A DNA stretch of 64,000 nt, from assembly GCF_003258945.1 (NCBI RefSeq), contig NZ_QLIX01000001.1:558001-622000 (forward strand), given 5' to 3'. A program made the translations under genes and the position numbers. This document shows, one piece after another, positions 36,459 to 47,546 of the stretch. The notes beneath the pieces were generated by a model. It saw only the letters and a program-made list of their open reading frames with translations. It did no database searches and was not told the origin of the DNA. Positions within the stretch are counted from its first letter, which is position 1. Every line of letters starts with the position of its first letter. Origin of the DNA: Roseicella frigidaeris (lineage in GTDB: Bacteria; Pseudomonadota; Alphaproteobacteria; Acetobacterales; Acetobacteraceae).

Positions 36459-38888
36459 TCACCAGCGGTAGCTCAGCGTGCCGATGATCGTCCGGCCGAG
36501 GCCGACGAAGCACTGCCCTTCGGTGTAGCAGCCCCGGATGAACTGCTTGTCGGCCAGGTTGGTGGCGTTCACCACCGCCATCAGCCCCTTCAGGTCCGGC
36601 CGCAGCGCGCCGAGGTCGTAGGAGATCCGGGCGTCGAACAGCGTGGCCGAGGGCACGCGCAGGGTGTTCTCGGTATCGCCCCAGCTCGAGCCCAGATAGC
36701 GCATGCCGGCGCCGAGCCGCAGCCCCTCCGCCGGGCCTTCGAGGAAGCCGTAATCCAGCCAGAGCGAGGCCCGGTGCGCCGCCTGCAGGACCGGATGCTT
36801 GCCCTCCGTCCCGTCATTGGCGCGGGTGACGGTGTTGTCCAGGTAGCTGTAGGAGGCAAGGACGTTGATGTTGCGGTTCAGGCTGGCCCGGGCCTCCAGG
36901 TCGACGCCGCGGGAGCGGATCTCGCCGGTCTGCACGTTGAACAGCGTGTTGTTGGGATCCGGCGTCAGGACATTCTGCTGCCGCAGGTCATAGACGGCGG
37001 CGGTGAGCAGCATGTTCCAGCCCGGCGGCTGATACTTCACGCCGAGCTCGTATTGCCGGCCGGTCGTCGGCTTGAACGGGCTGCCGCCGGCATCGGTGCC
37101 GCTCTGCGGGTTGAAGGATTCCGCGTAGCTGACATAGGGCGAGATGCCGCTGTCGAAGGCATAGAGCAGGCCGACGCGGCCGGTGAAGGCGCTGTCGTCC
37201 ATCTTGGTCGTGGTGTTGTTCAGCAGGTTGCGCGTCGTCGAATCGGCCCAGTCCTGCCGGCCGCCGAGCAGCAGCCGCCAGCCGCCCCAGGCGATCTGGT
37301 CCTGCAGGTAGAGGCCGTAGCGGTTCAGCGACTGGGTGTTGCGCACCACCGGGTTGCCGTAGCGCGGCCCGCCGGTCGGCGGGCAGGGGTTGTAGGTGAA
37401 GACGTCGCAGGAATAGAGGGTCCGGTCGTAATACCAGGTGTTCTCGCCATTGGCGCCTTGGTAGTCGAAGCCGCCCACCACCGTGTGGTTGATCGGTCCG
37501 GTGCGGAAGCGGGCCTGGGCATGCGTGTCCGCCGTATAGGCGTCATACTCCATGCCGCGGCGCGTGTAGACGCCGAGCAGGTTGCGCTCGTTGGCGGCGA
37601 AGAATTGCGGGTAGTAGCCGTCCAGCACGCTGCGCGTGTGGAAGTACCGGAAATTCTGCCGGACCGTCCAGGTGTCGTCGAACTGGTGCTCGAACAGCGA
37701 GGTGATGCCGTATTGCCGGCGGGTGTTGTTGTAATGGTCCTTGTCGCCGTAGTTGCGGCGCATGTCGAGCGTGCCGTTCGGGTTCGGCAGGATGGTGCCG
37801 CTGGCCGGGATGTAGCTGTAGAGGCCGCCTTCCGGGTCGTAGGCATACTGGCCGATGATGGTCCAGCTCGTCCGGTTGTCCGGCCGCCAGGTGAGGGCCG
37901 GCGAGATCGAGAGGCGCTGCTGCCGGGACCCCTCCACCTGCGTCCCGCCCTGGGAGCCGAGGCCGGTGATGCGGTAGAGCAGCGTCTTGTCGGCGTTCAG
38001 CGGACCCGTCGAGGTGAAGCTGCCGAGCAGCCGGCCATAGCTGCCGGCCTGCAGCCGCACCTCGCCGCCCTCCTGGTCGGACGGCCGCCGGCTCACCAGG
38101 TTGATGACGCCGGCCGGGGAGCCGGCGCCGTAGAGCACCGAGGACGGCCCCCGCAGCACCTCGATGCGCTCGAGGTTGAAGGACTCGATCTGGGTGCCCG
38201 CGCCCGGCCCGGCATTGTGCAGCACGCGCATGCCGTCCAGGTAGTAGTCCATGGCGAAGCCGCGGCTATAGGCCTCGTCGTTGTTGCCATAGGCGCCGAG
38301 ATACTCGCCTTCGAGGCCCGCGGTGTAGCGCAGCGCCTGGCCGACATTCAGCGCCTGCTGGTCGTCCATCTGGTCGCGCGTGACGACGGAGATGGATTGC
38401 GGCGTCTCCAGGATGGGCGTGTCGGTCTTGGTGGCGGTGGCGGCGACCTCCGCCACATAGCCGCGCACCGGCTGCCAGGCGCGCGGTTGCAGCCCCGCCG
38501 TGACATTGACCTCCGGCAGCACGACGGACCCGTCCGCCGCGGCGCCTGGCTGCGGCGCCGGCCGCAGCAGCACGGTCTGCGGCGAGGTGAACTGCGCCTC
38601 CAGCCCCGATCCCGCGAGGAGGCGCTGCAGGGCCTCCCGCGCCGACATGGTGCCCGAGACGCCGGCCGTCCGCCGGTCGCGGGTCAGGCGGCTGTCATAG
38701 AGAAGCTGGATGCCGCTGGCCGCGGCGAAGCTGGCCAGCCCCTGATCCAGCGGCCCGGCCGGGATGCCGACCTGCAGCGGCGCGCCCCGTTCGGCGGCCG
38801 GGGCGGCGGGTTGCGCGAAGGCGCCTCCCGGGGCGACCCATGCCATGCCGCCCAGCACCGCCGCGACCAGGCGGCCACTTCCCCGCAT
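36459..38888 (-). CDS. TonB-dependent siderophore receptor with signalling domain
   Basis: An 809-residue outer-membrane receptor. A signal peptide ends near AFAQ at residue 26. Residues 35-110 form a secretin/TonB N-terminal signalling domain, followed by a plug (SISVVTRDQMDDQ, IEVLRGPSSVLYGAGSPAGV) and a 22-strand-type barrel ending in aromatic Trp (GTLSYRW). CYTEGQC near the end is the Cys pair common in ferrichrome/hydroxamate-type receptors. The signalling domain and upstream fecR-fecI indicate surface signalling as in FecA. ATG 38888 was chosen; a GTG 15 bp earlier is possible. Confidence 0.9.
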   Translation of the reverse strand: MRGSGRLVAAVLGGMAWVAPGGAFAQPAAPAAERGAPLQVGIPAGPLDQGLASFAAASGIQLLYDSRLTRDRRTAGVSGTMSAREALQRLLAGSGLEAQFTSPQTVLLRPAPQPGAAADGSVVLPEVNVTAGLQPRAWQPVRGYVAEVAATATKTDTPILETPQSISVVTRDQMDDQQALNVGQALRYTAGLEGEYLGAYGNNDEAYSRGFAMDYYLDGMRVLHNAGPGAGTQIESFNLERIEVLRGPSSVLYGAGSPAGVINLVSRRPSDQEGGEVRLQAGSYGRLLGSFTSTGPLNADKTLLYRITGLGSQGGTQVEGSRQQRLSISPALTWRPDNRTSWTIIGQYAYDPEGGLYSYIPASGTILPNPNGTLDMRRNYGDKDHYNNTRRQYGITSLFEHQFDDTWTVRQNFRYFHTRSVLDGYYPQFFAANERNLLGVYTRRGMEYDAYTADTHAQARFRTGPINHTVVGGFDYQGANGENTWYYDRTLYSCDVFTYNPCPPTGGPRYGNPVVRNTQSLNRYGLYLQDQIAWGGWRLLLGGRQDWADSTTRNLLNNTTTKMDDSAFTGRVGLLYAFDSGISPYVSYAESFNPQSGTDAGGSPFKPTTGRQYELGVKYQPPGWNMLLTAAVYDLRQQNVLTPDPNNTLFNVQTGEIRSRGVDLEARASLNRNINVLASYSYLDNTVTRANDGTEGKHPVLQAAHRASLWLDYGFLEGPAEGLRLGAGMRYLGSSWGDTENTLRVPSATLFDARISYDLGALRPDLKGLMAVVNATNLADKQFIRGCYTEGQCFVGLGRTIIGTLSYRW

Positions 38889-39164
38889 TCGTCTTGCTGA
38901 CACGACAATCCAGTCCTCGATCCGTCCCGACTTGCTGCCCGGAAGCGTTGCGCTTCCATGGGGGGGACGTTTCCCGACCGAGCGGACTGCAAGCGGCCGT
39001 GCCATTTTTTTGCGGCTTGCGTCAGGAATGGCACGCGGCCCATCGGCAGGGCGGGGCCTCGCGCCCGCAGGCCCATGCGCTGCCGCGGCAGCAACGGCCC
39101 GGAGCGCCGGTTGCAAGCCGGTGCGGACGGCATTCTGGAGCATTTTGGTTTCGGAGCATCTTCA
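38889..39164. other. Intergenic region between fecR and the TonB receptor
   Basis: About 276 bp that, with the adjoining repeat, separates the fecR stop from the receptor start. It should contain the promoter read by the FecI-type sigma factor. There is a poly-T run near 39005 and a GGAGCAT direct repeat near 39137-39159, but no ORF I would support. Confidence 0.4.
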
Positions 39165-39203
39165 CCCGATCAGGTGAGTCCACCTGATCGGGCTCTGCTC
39201 TAG
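39165..39203. repeat. Dispersed 12-4-12 palindrome, copy 2
   Basis: The arms CCCGATCAGGTG (39165-39176) and CACCTGATCGGG (39181-39192) are identical to those at 7324-7351; only the 4-nt loop differs (AGTC). The unit again ends in CTAG (39200-39203), which supplies the TAG stop of the adjacent gene, here fecR on the minus strand. Confidence 0.8.
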
Positions 39204-40150
39204 CGCAGGATCAGCAGGCCCCCCGGCAGGGCGCGCTCCTGCAGCCCGGCGACCTCGCGGAGATGCGCGACCACCTGATCGAGCCGATCGAGATGGAACA
39301 CGCCGCTCACCTGGCGCTGGGCCGCGGCCTCGTTCAGCAGCAGGATATGGCCGGGCCGGTAGCGGTTGATCTCCGCCACCACCGTCCGGATGCTGCGGTC
39401 GCGGAAGACGAGCAGGCCCTGCCGCCAGCCCGCCACCAGCGCCAGGTCGACGCGGCGCCGGGCGCCGAGCCCGGCCGGGCCGTAGCTCACCTGCTCGCCG
39501 GGGCCGAGCTGCACGTCGCCCGCGGCCTGCACCGCGACCCGGCCTTCCAGATCCGTCACCGAGACGGCATCCGCCTCCATGAGGATGTTGAAGACCGTGC
39601 CGAGAACCCGGGTCTCGCCGCCGCCGGAGGCGACGACGAAGGGCCGTTCGGCGTCGCGAACCACGGTGAAGCTCGCCTCGCCGCCGAGGAGTAGGACCCG
39701 GCGCTCGCCGGCCGTGAAGCGCAGCGACAGGCTGGTGCGGGTGTTCATCTCGACCAGGCTGCCATCCGGCAGCGCCAGCCGCCGTCGCTCCCCGGTGCCG
39801 GTCCGATAGGCGGCGCCGAGTTCGGCGAAGCTCGGCACCCAGCCCCCTCGCTGGCCGAGCAGCAGCGCGCCGCCCGCCGAGGCGGCGAGGGCGGTGCCGC
39901 CGGCGAGGAGGCCGCGCCGGCCATGCCCGGCCGGTGGCAGTGCCAGGGCGCCCTCCCGCGGCATCGCCGGCACCAGCCGGGACCAGAGCCGCGCCGCATC
40001 CCGCAGGGCGGCCTCATGCGCCGGGCTGCGCCGGCGCCAGAGGGCGAGCCGCCAGGCATCGGCATCGGTGGCATCGCCGGAGGTGAGGCGGGCGACCCAG
40101 GCCTGGGCTTCGCGGCGAAGCTCGTCCTGCGATGCAGGCGGGTCAGTCAT
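39200..40150 (-). CDS. fecR: FecR-type sigma factor regulator
   Basis: A 316-residue FecR-family protein. Residues 1-50 form the DUF4880 anti-sigma-like cytoplasmic part (WVARLTSGDATDADAWRLAL, then RRSPAHEAAL). A hydrophobic stretch around 78-100 is the membrane segment. The FecR domain follows (GERRRLALPDGSLVEMNTRT, TVVRDAERPFVV). The C-terminus resembles the part that contacts the receptor signalling domain. It relays receptor occupancy to the sigma factor, lies 89 bp after fecI and shares its TAG with the repeat. Confidence 0.9.
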   Translation of the reverse strand: MTDPPASQDELRREAQAWVARLTSGDATDADAWRLALWRRRSPAHEAALRDAARLWSRLVPAMPREGALALPPAGHGRRGLLAGGTALAASAGGALLLGQRGGWVPSFAELGAAYRTGTGERRRLALPDGSLVEMNTRTSLSLRFTAGERRVLLLGGEASFTVVRDAERPFVVASGGGETRVLGTVFNILMEADAVSVTDLEGRVAVQAAGDVQLGPGEQVSYGPAGLGARRRVDLALVAGWRQGLLVFRDRSIRTVVAEINRYRPGHILLLNEAAAQRQVSGVFHLDRLDQVVAHLREVAGLQERALPGGLLILR

Positions 40151-40239
40151 GGGATGACCGGATACTGCAGCCCGAAGGCGATTGTGATGCGAGCCGCCTC
40201 ATACCGGGAAGACGATCCGGCGCGAAGCCGGCTGCAAAT

Positions 40240-40755
40240 TCAGGGGCGCTTTCTCTCCAGCCACACGGAACAGTGATCCAGCGCCCGCTCGATCTCATAG
40301 GCCACGGTGCGGACCGAGATGCCCAGGCGCGCGGCGATCTCCGCATGCGTCAGGCCCTCCAGGCGGGCCGCCGCAAGGATGGCCCGGCGCCGGGCCGGCA
40401 GGGCGGCGAGCGCGGCCTGCAGCCGCGCCATCTCGGCCCGGCCCTCCAGCACCGCATCCGGCGCCGGGGCCTCGTCCGGGATGGCGAGCAGGGCGTCGAT
40501 CTCCAGCGGCTCCAGCTTCCGGCGCGTCTCCCGCCGCGCCTGGTCGGCCGCGACATTGGCCGCGACCTGCAGCAGGAAGGCCTCCGGATCGCGCACATCC
40601 GGCAGGGTGGCGACCTGGCCGACGCGCAGCCAGGTGTCCTGCAGGGCCTCCGCGGCACGGGCGGCCGAGCCGAGGCGGCGGCTGAGCCGGGTCAGCAGCG
40701 ACGCATGGCGCTGGGCCAGGTGCTGGAGGAGCGACAGCCTGTTCTTCTCCTCCAA
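40240..40755 (-). CDS. fecI: FecI-type ECF sigma factor
   Basis: A 171-residue ECF sigma factor. Region 2 is around DTWLRVGQ and DPEAFLLQVAANVAADQAR; region 4 is ALPARRRAILAAARLEGLTHAEIAARLGIS, a clear helix-turn-helix. It should direct transcription of the TonB receptor gene downstream of fecR. A perfect Fur-like palindrome overlaps its putative promoter, so low iron should relieve repression. Confidence 0.9.
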   Translation of the reverse strand: MEEKNRLSLLQHLAQRHASLLTRLSRRLGSAARAAEALQDTWLRVGQVATLPDVRDPEAFLLQVAANVAADQARRETRRKLEPLEIDALLAIPDEAPAPDAVLEGRAEMARLQAALAALPARRRAILAAARLEGLTHAEIAARLGISVRTVAYEIERALDHCSVWLERKRP

Positions 40756-40838
40756 GCTCCGTCCTCCCGGACCCGATCACCGGCCTGCGCCCGCGCCTGG
40801 GCCTGGCCTGGGCCTCGCCCGGCACCACCCTAGCGTTA

Positions 40839-40855
40839 TTGCGAATGATTCGCAA
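40839..40855. promoter_or_regulatory. Fur-like palindrome upstream of fecI
   Basis: TTGCGAATGATTCGCAA is a perfect 8-1-8 palindrome 84 bp before the fecI start, in an AT-rich patch. Core and length resemble Fur boxes (…AATGATT…) and alphaproteobacterial variants with TGC/GCA ends. It overlaps a possible minus-strand -35 (TTGCGA). Other Fur-family regulators such as Irr or Mur cannot be excluded. Confidence 0.7.
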
Positions 40856-40929
40856 ATAGGGCGCAGGGCATCCAGGAGGGGGTGAGAGCAGCCGGCCGCA
40901 ACCTTCCCCGGACCGGGCGGCGCCGCGGA

Positions 40930-42318
40930 TCAGACGCCGTGCGGCGCCTGGCCCAGCGCCCGCAGCGCCGCCTCCTGCAAGGCCTCGCCGCGGGTCGGAT
41001 GCGCGTGCACGGTGGCGGCGACATCCTCCAGCCGGGCCCCCATCTCGAGCGCCAGGGCGAAGCCGGCCGCGAGTTCCGAGACGCCCGCCCCGACCGCCTG
41101 GATGCCGAGCAGGAGATGCGTGTCGGCGCGCGCCACCACCCGCACGAACCCCTCCTCCTCCGCCTCCGTCAGCGCCCGGCCATTGGCGGAGAAGGGATAC
41201 TGCCCCACCCGGACCTCCCGCACCGCCCGCCGCGCCTCCGCCGGGGCGAGGCCGACCGAGACGATCTCCGGGCTGGTGAAGCAGATGGCCGGGATCGCCA
41301 CCGCGTCGAAGGCGCGGCGCTCGCCGGCGACGATCTCGGCGACCATCTGCCCCTGCGCCATGGCGCGATGCGCCAGCATGGGCCCGGGCGTGATGTCGCC
41401 CACCGCCCAGACATTGCGCATCGAGGTGGCGCAGCGGGCATCGATGCGGAGGAAGGCGCCGTCCATCGTCAGGTCGAGCCCCTCCAGCCCGAAGCCCTGC
41501 GTCCGGGGACGGCGCCCGACCGCGACGAGCACCCGGTCGGCGGGCACCGCCTGCTCGCCGCCATCCCCGGTGGCGACGCGCAGCGCCGTGCCGTCCGGGG
41601 TGAGGCCGCGCGCCTCGGCGCCGGTCAGCAGCGCCATGCCGAGCCGGTCCATGGCGCGCTGCACCGGCCGGGTGAGCTCGGCATCCCAGCCGGGCAGGAT
41701 GCGCTCGCCCGCCTCCACCATCGTCACGCGCACGCCGAGCCGGGCGAAGGCCATGCCGAGCTCGAGGCCGATATAGCCGGCGCCGACCACGACCAGCCGC
41801 TCCGGCAGCGCGGCCAGGGAGAGCGCCTCGGTCGAGGAGAGGACGCGGCCGCCGAAGGGCAGGGCGGGCAGCTCCACCGGCGCCGAGCCGGTGGCCAGCA
41901 GCACGTGCTCGGCGCGGATGGTCTGCGGCCCGGTATCGGTCTCGACCCGGCAGGTCTTGCCGTCGAGCATGCGGCCGCGCCCCTGCAGGCTGCGCACGCC
42001 GGCGCCCTTCAGCAGGGTGGCGACGCCGGCATTCAGCCGGCCGACGATGCCGTCCTTCCAGGCCATGGTCTCGGCCAGGTCGAGGCTCGGCGCGCCGAGG
42101 CGCAGGCCGAAGGGCGAGGGCTTCGTTGCCGCGGCGTATTCCGCCGCGACATGGATCAGCGCCTTCGACGGGATGCAGCCGATGTTGAGGCAGGTGCCGC
42201 CGAGGCTGCCCTGCTCCACCAGGATGGTGTCCAGGCCGAGCTGGCCGGCGCGCACGGCCGCGGTGTAGCCGCCCGGGCCGCCGCCAAGGACGAGGAGCTT
42301 CGCGGTCAGGTCGCCCAT
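40930..42318 (-). CDS. lpdV: Dihydrolipoyl dehydrogenase (E3 of branched-chain complex)
   Basis: A 462-residue flavoprotein disulfide reductase. Redox cysteines C43 and C48 lie in [15 protein letters not shown]; the FAD motif GGGPGGYTA and NAD motif [10 protein letters not shown] are present, and [11 protein letters not shown] near the end has the His-Glu pair of the E3 active site. It reoxidises the lipoyl group of E2. It starts 1 bp after the E2 stop. Confidence 0.92.
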   Translation of the reverse strand: MGDLTAKLLVLGGGPGGYTAAVRAGQLGLDTILVEQGSLGGTCLNIGCIPSKALIHVAAEYAAATKPSPFGLRLGAPSLDLAETMAWKDGIVGRLNAGVATLLKGAGVRSLQGRGRMLDGKTCRVETDTGPQTIRAEHVLLATGSAPVELPALPFGGRVLSSTEALSLAALPERLVVVGAGYIGLELGMAFARLGVRVTMVEAGERILPGWDAELTRPVQRAMDRLGMALLTGAEARGLTPDGTALRVATGDGGEQAVPADRVLVAVGRRPRTQGFGLEGLDLTMDGAFLRIDARCATSMRNVWAVGDITPGPMLAHRAMAQGQMVAEIVAGERRAFDAVAIPAICFTSPEIVSVGLAPAEARRAVREVRVGQYPFSANGRALTEAEEEGFVRVVARADTHLLLGIQAVGAGVSELAAGFALALEMGARLEDVAATVHAHPTRGEALQEAALRALGQAPHGV

Positions 42319-42319
42319 C

Positions 42320-43648
42320 TCAGCCCCCGATGAAGATGCGCGCGGGCATCTCGAGCAGCCCCTTGATGCGCTGGATGAAGACCGCCGCGTCATAGCCGTC
42401 GACGACGCGGTGATCGAAGGAGGAGGAGAGGTTCATCATCCGGCGCGGCACCACGGCGCCGTCGATCCACATCGGCCGCACCGCCATGCGGTTGACGCCG
42501 ATGATCGCCACCTCCGGCCGGTTCACCACCGGGGTGCTGACGATGCCGCCCAGCGCGCCGAGGCTGGTGATGGTGATGGTCGAGCCGCTCAGCTCCTCGC
42601 GCCCGGCGAGGCCGGTGCGCGCCGCATCGGCCAGGCGCTTCACCTCCGCCGCGCAGTCCCAGAGGTCGCGCGCCTCGGCATGCCGCAGCACCGGCACGAC
42701 CAGGCCGCCCGGCGTCTGGGTGGCGATGCCGACATGCACGCCGCCATGCCGCCGGATCACCTCCGCCTCGTCGTCGTAATGCGCGTTCATCTGCGGGAAT
42801 TCGGCGAGGGCGCGGACCAGGGCCTGGATCAGGAAGGGCAGCAGGGTGAGCTTCGGCCGCTCCCCGGCCTCGGCATTGAGCGCCGCCCGCAGCGCCTCCA
42901 GCGCCGTCAGGTCGATCTCCTCGACATAGGAGAAATGCGCGACGCGGCGCTTCGCCTCGGCCATCCGCTCGGCGATGCGGCGGCGCAGGCCGGTGACGCG
43001 GATCTCCTCGATGCGGGTATCGGCGGCGCGGCCGGCGGGCGCCGGGCCAGGGCCGCCCTCGCGAAGCCAGGCCTCGATATCCTCGTGCAGGATGCGCCCG
43101 GCCGGGCCACTGCCGCGGAGCTGGCGCAGGTCGATGCCGGCCTCCCGCGCCCGCTGCCGCACGGCCGGCGAGGCGATGGGCCGCTCGCCCGGTTGCCGCG
43201 GCGGGCCGGCGGGGCGCGCCGCGGGGGCCGGCCGGCGCGGCAGCGCCGCGGCGGGGCGTGGCTCGGGCGCGGCGGGGCGCGGCGGTGCGGGATCCAGTGG
43301 TGCGGGATTGGCCGGCGCGCCCTCGGGCGGTGTCGCGGCGGGCGCCGCCTTGGGCTGCGGCTCGGCTGGCGCCTTGCGCGGCGCCGGGGCGGCGCTGTCC
43401 GGCGCGCCCGGCACCTCGATCCGCAGCAGCTCGCCGCCGACCGCGAGCCGGCTGCCGACCTCGCCGCCGAGGGCGATGACGGTGCCGCCGACCGGCGAGG
43501 GGATCTCGACCGTCGCCTTGTCGGTCATCACCTCGGCGAGCGGCTGCTCCTCCCGCACCACGTCGCCGACCTTGACGTGCCAGCCGACCAGCTCGGCCTC
43601 GGCCACGCCCTCGCCGATATCCGGCATCTTGACCACGCGCGTGCCCAT
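42320..43648 (-). CDS. bkdB: Dihydrolipoyl acyltransferase E2 of branched-chain 2-oxoacid dehydrogenase
   Basis: A 442-residue E2. One N-terminal lipoyl domain carries K44 ([10 protein letters not shown]). A Pro/Ala-rich linker (about 80-155) leads to the E3/E1-binding domain around residue 157-195 and a C-terminal catalytic domain with H413 in FDHRVVDG. A single lipoyl domain and operon context favour the branched-chain form. It starts 1 bp after the E1 beta stop. Confidence 0.92.
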   Translation of the reverse strand: MGTRVVKMPDIGEGVAEAELVGWHVKVGDVVREEQPLAEVMTDKATVEIPSPVGGTVIALGGEVGSRLAVGGELLRIEVPGAPDSAAPAPRKAPAEPQPKAAPAATPPEGAPANPAPLDPAPPRPAAPEPRPAAALPRRPAPAARPAGPPRQPGERPIASPAVRQRAREAGIDLRQLRGSGPAGRILHEDIEAWLREGGPGPAPAGRAADTRIEEIRVTGLRRRIAERMAEAKRRVAHFSYVEEIDLTALEALRAALNAEAGERPKLTLLPFLIQALVRALAEFPQMNAHYDDEAEVIRRHGGVHVGIATQTPGGLVVPVLRHAEARDLWDCAAEVKRLADAARTGLAGREELSGSTITITSLGALGGIVSTPVVNRPEVAIIGVNRMAVRPMWIDGAVVPRRMMNLSSSFDHRVVDGYDAAVFIQRIKGLLEMPARIFIGG

Positions 43649-43649
43649 C

Positions 43650-44663
43650 TCAGTCCTCCAGCACGGCGCGGAGCGCCCGGCCGACGCGGTCCGGGCCCGG
43701 GAAGTAGTCCCATTCCTGGGCGTGCGGATAGGGCGTGTCCCAGCCGGTGACGCGCAGGATCGGCGCCTCCAGGTGGTGGAAGCAGCGCTCCTGCACCTGC
43801 GCCGAGAGCTCGGCGCCGAAGCCGGAGGTGCGCGTCGCCTCGTGCAGGATGACGCAGCGGCCGGTCTTCATCACCGAGCGCTCGATTGCCTCGACATCGA
43901 GCGGCACCAGGCTGCGCAGGTCGATGATCTCGGCATCCACGCCCGTCTCCTCCGCCGCCGCCTCGGCCACATGCACCATGGTGCCGTAGGCGAGCACCGT
44001 CACCGCCGCGCCCTCCCGCCGCACCGCCGCCTGGCCGAGCGGGATGCTGTAGTGCCCGTCCGGCGTCTCGCCGAGCGGGTGGCGCGCCCAGGGCACGATG
44101 GGCTGGTCGTGATGGCCGTTGAAGGGGCCGTTGTAGACCCGCTTCGGCTCGAGGAAGATGACCGGGTCGTCATCCTCGATCGCCGCGATCAGCAGACCCT
44201 TGGCGTCGTGCGGGTTGGAGGGGATGACGGTCTTCAGCCCGGCGACATGGGTGAAGAGCGCCTCCGGGCTCTGGCTGTGGGTCTGGCCGCCGAAGATGCC
44301 GCCGCCGCAGGGCATGCGCACCACCATCGGCGCGGTGAACTCGCCGGCCGAGCGGTAGCGCAGCCGCGCCGCCTCGGAGACGATCTGGTCGTAGCCGGGA
44401 TACATGTAGTCGGCGAACTGGATCTCGGCGACCGGGCGCAGCCCGTAGGCGCCCATGCCGACGGCGACGCCGATGATCCCGGTCTCCGAGATCGGCGCGT
44501 CGAAGCAGCGCGAGGCGCCGTATTTCCGCTGCAGCCCCTCGGTGCAGCGGAAGACGCCGCCGAAATAGCCGACATCCTCGCCGAAGACGACGACGCGGGG
44601 ATCGCGCGCCATCATCACGTCGAGCGCGTCGCGGATGGCCTCCACCATGGTGCGGCGCGGCAT
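43650..44663 (-). CDS. bkdA2: Branched-chain 2-oxoacid dehydrogenase E1 beta
   Basis: A 337-residue transketolase-like E1 beta subunit, with FGEDVGYFGGVFRCTEGL near the N-terminus, PISETGIIGVAVGMG and QTHSQSPEALFTHVAGLK, all typical of branched-chain E1 beta. With E1 alpha it binds thiamine diphosphate and decarboxylates 2-oxoisovalerate and relatives. The start at 44663 is 1 bp after the E1 alpha stop. Confidence 0.92.
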   Translation of the reverse strand: MPRRTMVEAIRDALDVMMARDPRVVVFGEDVGYFGGVFRCTEGLQRKYGASRCFDAPISETGIIGVAVGMGAYGLRPVAEIQFADYMYPGYDQIVSEAARLRYRSAGEFTAPMVVRMPCGGGIFGGQTHSQSPEALFTHVAGLKTVIPSNPHDAKGLLIAAIEDDDPVIFLEPKRVYNGPFNGHHDQPIVPWARHPLGETPDGHYSIPLGQAAVRREGAAVTVLAYGTMVHVAEAAAEETGVDAEIIDLRSLVPLDVEAIERSVMKTGRCVILHEATRTSGFGAELSAQVQERCFHHLEAPILRVTGWDTPYPHAQEWDYFPGPDRVGRALRAVLED

Positions 44664-44664
44664 C

Positions 44665-46092
<1,428 letters not shown>

Positions 46093-46169
46093 TTACGATC
46101 CCTGGTCCCGCCCGGCGCCGCGCTGCGCCGCGGGCGTGGGACGCCATGGAAACGATCACGGAAGCAGGC

Positions 46170-47039
46170 ATGACGGACATACGATACCTGGCGCCAGGCA
46201 CGCTGGACGAGGCGGTCGGCGCCTATGCCGCCGCGGCGGGGGCAGCCCGCATCCTGGCCGGCGGCACCGACCTTCTCGTGCAGATGCGCGCCGGCGTCGT
46301 ACGGCCCGGCCTCATCGTCGACATCAAGAAGATCGCCGAGATGACCACGATCGAGGAGACGCCGGAGGGCGGCTTCCGGATCGGCGCCGCGGTCTCCGGC
46401 GCCCGGCTCGCCGAGCATCCCCGCTTCGGCAAGGTCTGGCCCGGCGTGCTGGAGGGCATCAACCTCATCGGCTCGAAGCAGGTGCAGGGCCGCGCCTCGC
46501 CGGGCGGCAACCTCTGCAACGCCTCCCCGGCCGGGGACAGCGTGCCGGCGATGATCGCCGCCGGCGCGGTGGTGACCATCCAGGGCCCGAACGGGCGGCG
46601 GCAGATGCCGGTCGAGGCGGTGCCGGCCGGGCCGGGGCGGACCAACCTGGCCCCGGGCGAGATCCTCGTCAGCTTCACCCTGCCGCCGCAGCCGGCGGGC
46701 ACGGGCGATGCCTATCTGCGCATGATCCCGCGCACCGAGATGGACATCGCCGTGGTCGGCTGCGGCGCCTGCATCACCCTGGAGGACGGCGTGGTGACGC
46801 AAGCCCGGATCGGCCTCGGCGCCGTCGCGCCGACGCCGCTGCTGGTCGGGCCCGCCGCGGCCGCGCTGATCGGCAGCCGGCTGGAGGAGGCGGCGCTGGC
46901 GGCGGCGGCGGCGGCCTGCAGCGCCGCCTGCCGTCCCATCGACGACAAGCGCGGCACCATCGCCTATCGCACCAAGGTGGCGGGCGTGCTGCTCCGGCGC
47001 TGCGTCGCCATCGCCGCCGACCGCGCCGGGAGGGCCTGA
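46170..47039 (+). CDS. Molybdenum hydroxylase FAD subunit (CoxM-like)
   Basis: A 289-residue FAD-binding subunit of the xanthine dehydrogenase/CO dehydrogenase family. The FAD motifs are ILAGGTDLLVQ and QGRASPGGNLCNASPAGDS. ATG 46170 gives the usual MTDIRYLAPGTLDEAV start and follows AGCAGG; ATG 46146 is in frame. It passes electrons from the 2Fe-2S subunit to an acceptor and is divergent from bkdA1. Confidence 0.88.
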   Translation: MTDIRYLAPGTLDEAVGAYAAAAGAARILAGGTDLLVQMRAGVVRPGLIVDIKKIAEMTTIEETPEGGFRIGAAVSGARLAEHPRFGKVWPGVLEGINLIGSKQVQGRASPGGNLCNASPAGDSVPAMIAAGAVVTIQGPNGRRQMPVEAVPAGPGRTNLAPGEILVSFTLPPQPAGTGDAYLRMIPRTEMDIAVVGCGACITLEDGVVTQARIGLGAVAPTPLLVGPAAAALIGSRLEEAALAAAAAACSAACRPIDDKRGTIAYRTKVAGVLLRRCVAIAADRAGRA

Positions 47040-47042
47040 GCC

Positions 47043-47546
47043 ATGGCGAAGATCCACGTCACCACCACCGTCAACGGCGAGCCGGTCGAGTTCCTCTGCG
47101 AGCCGCAGCAGAGCATGCTCGACGTGCTGCGCGGCCCGCTCGGCCTCACCGGCAGCAAGGAGGGCTGCGGCTCCGGCGATTGCGGCGCCTGCAGCATCAC
47201 GCTGGATGGCCGCCTCATCTGCTCCTGCCTGATGCTGGCGGTGGAGGCCGAGGGGCATGAGATCGGCACCATCGAGGGCATGGCGAGCGGCGACGGGCTG
47301 CACCCGCTGCAGCAGAAATTCCTCGAGATGGCGGCGCTGCAATGCGGCATCTGCACGCCCGGCGTGCTGATCGCCGCCCGGGCGCTGCTCGAGAAGAATC
47401 CCGACCCGACCGAGACCGAGGTGCGCTTCGGCCTCGCCGGCAACCTCTGCCGCTGCACCGGCTACGACAAGATCGTCCGCGCGGTGCTGGAGACGGCGGC
47501 GGAGATGCGCGGGGCGAAAGCGGAGATGCCGGAGGCCGTGCGATGA
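47043..47546 (+). CDS. Molybdenum hydroxylase 2Fe-2S subunit (CoxS-like)
   Basis: A 167-residue iron-sulfur subunit. The plant-ferredoxin-type cluster is ligated by GCGSGDCGACSI plus a later CSC, and the second cluster by CGICTPG and CRCTGYDKI. It starts 3 bp after the FAD subunit and its stop overlaps the large-subunit start (ATGA). Confidence 0.92.
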   Translation: MAKIHVTTTVNGEPVEFLCEPQQSMLDVLRGPLGLTGSKEGCGSGDCGACSITLDGRLICSCLMLAVEAEGHEIGTIEGMASGDGLHPLQQKFLEMAALQCGICTPGVLIAARALLEKNPDPTETEVRFGLAGNLCRCTGYDKIVRAVLETAAEMRGAKAEMPEAVR

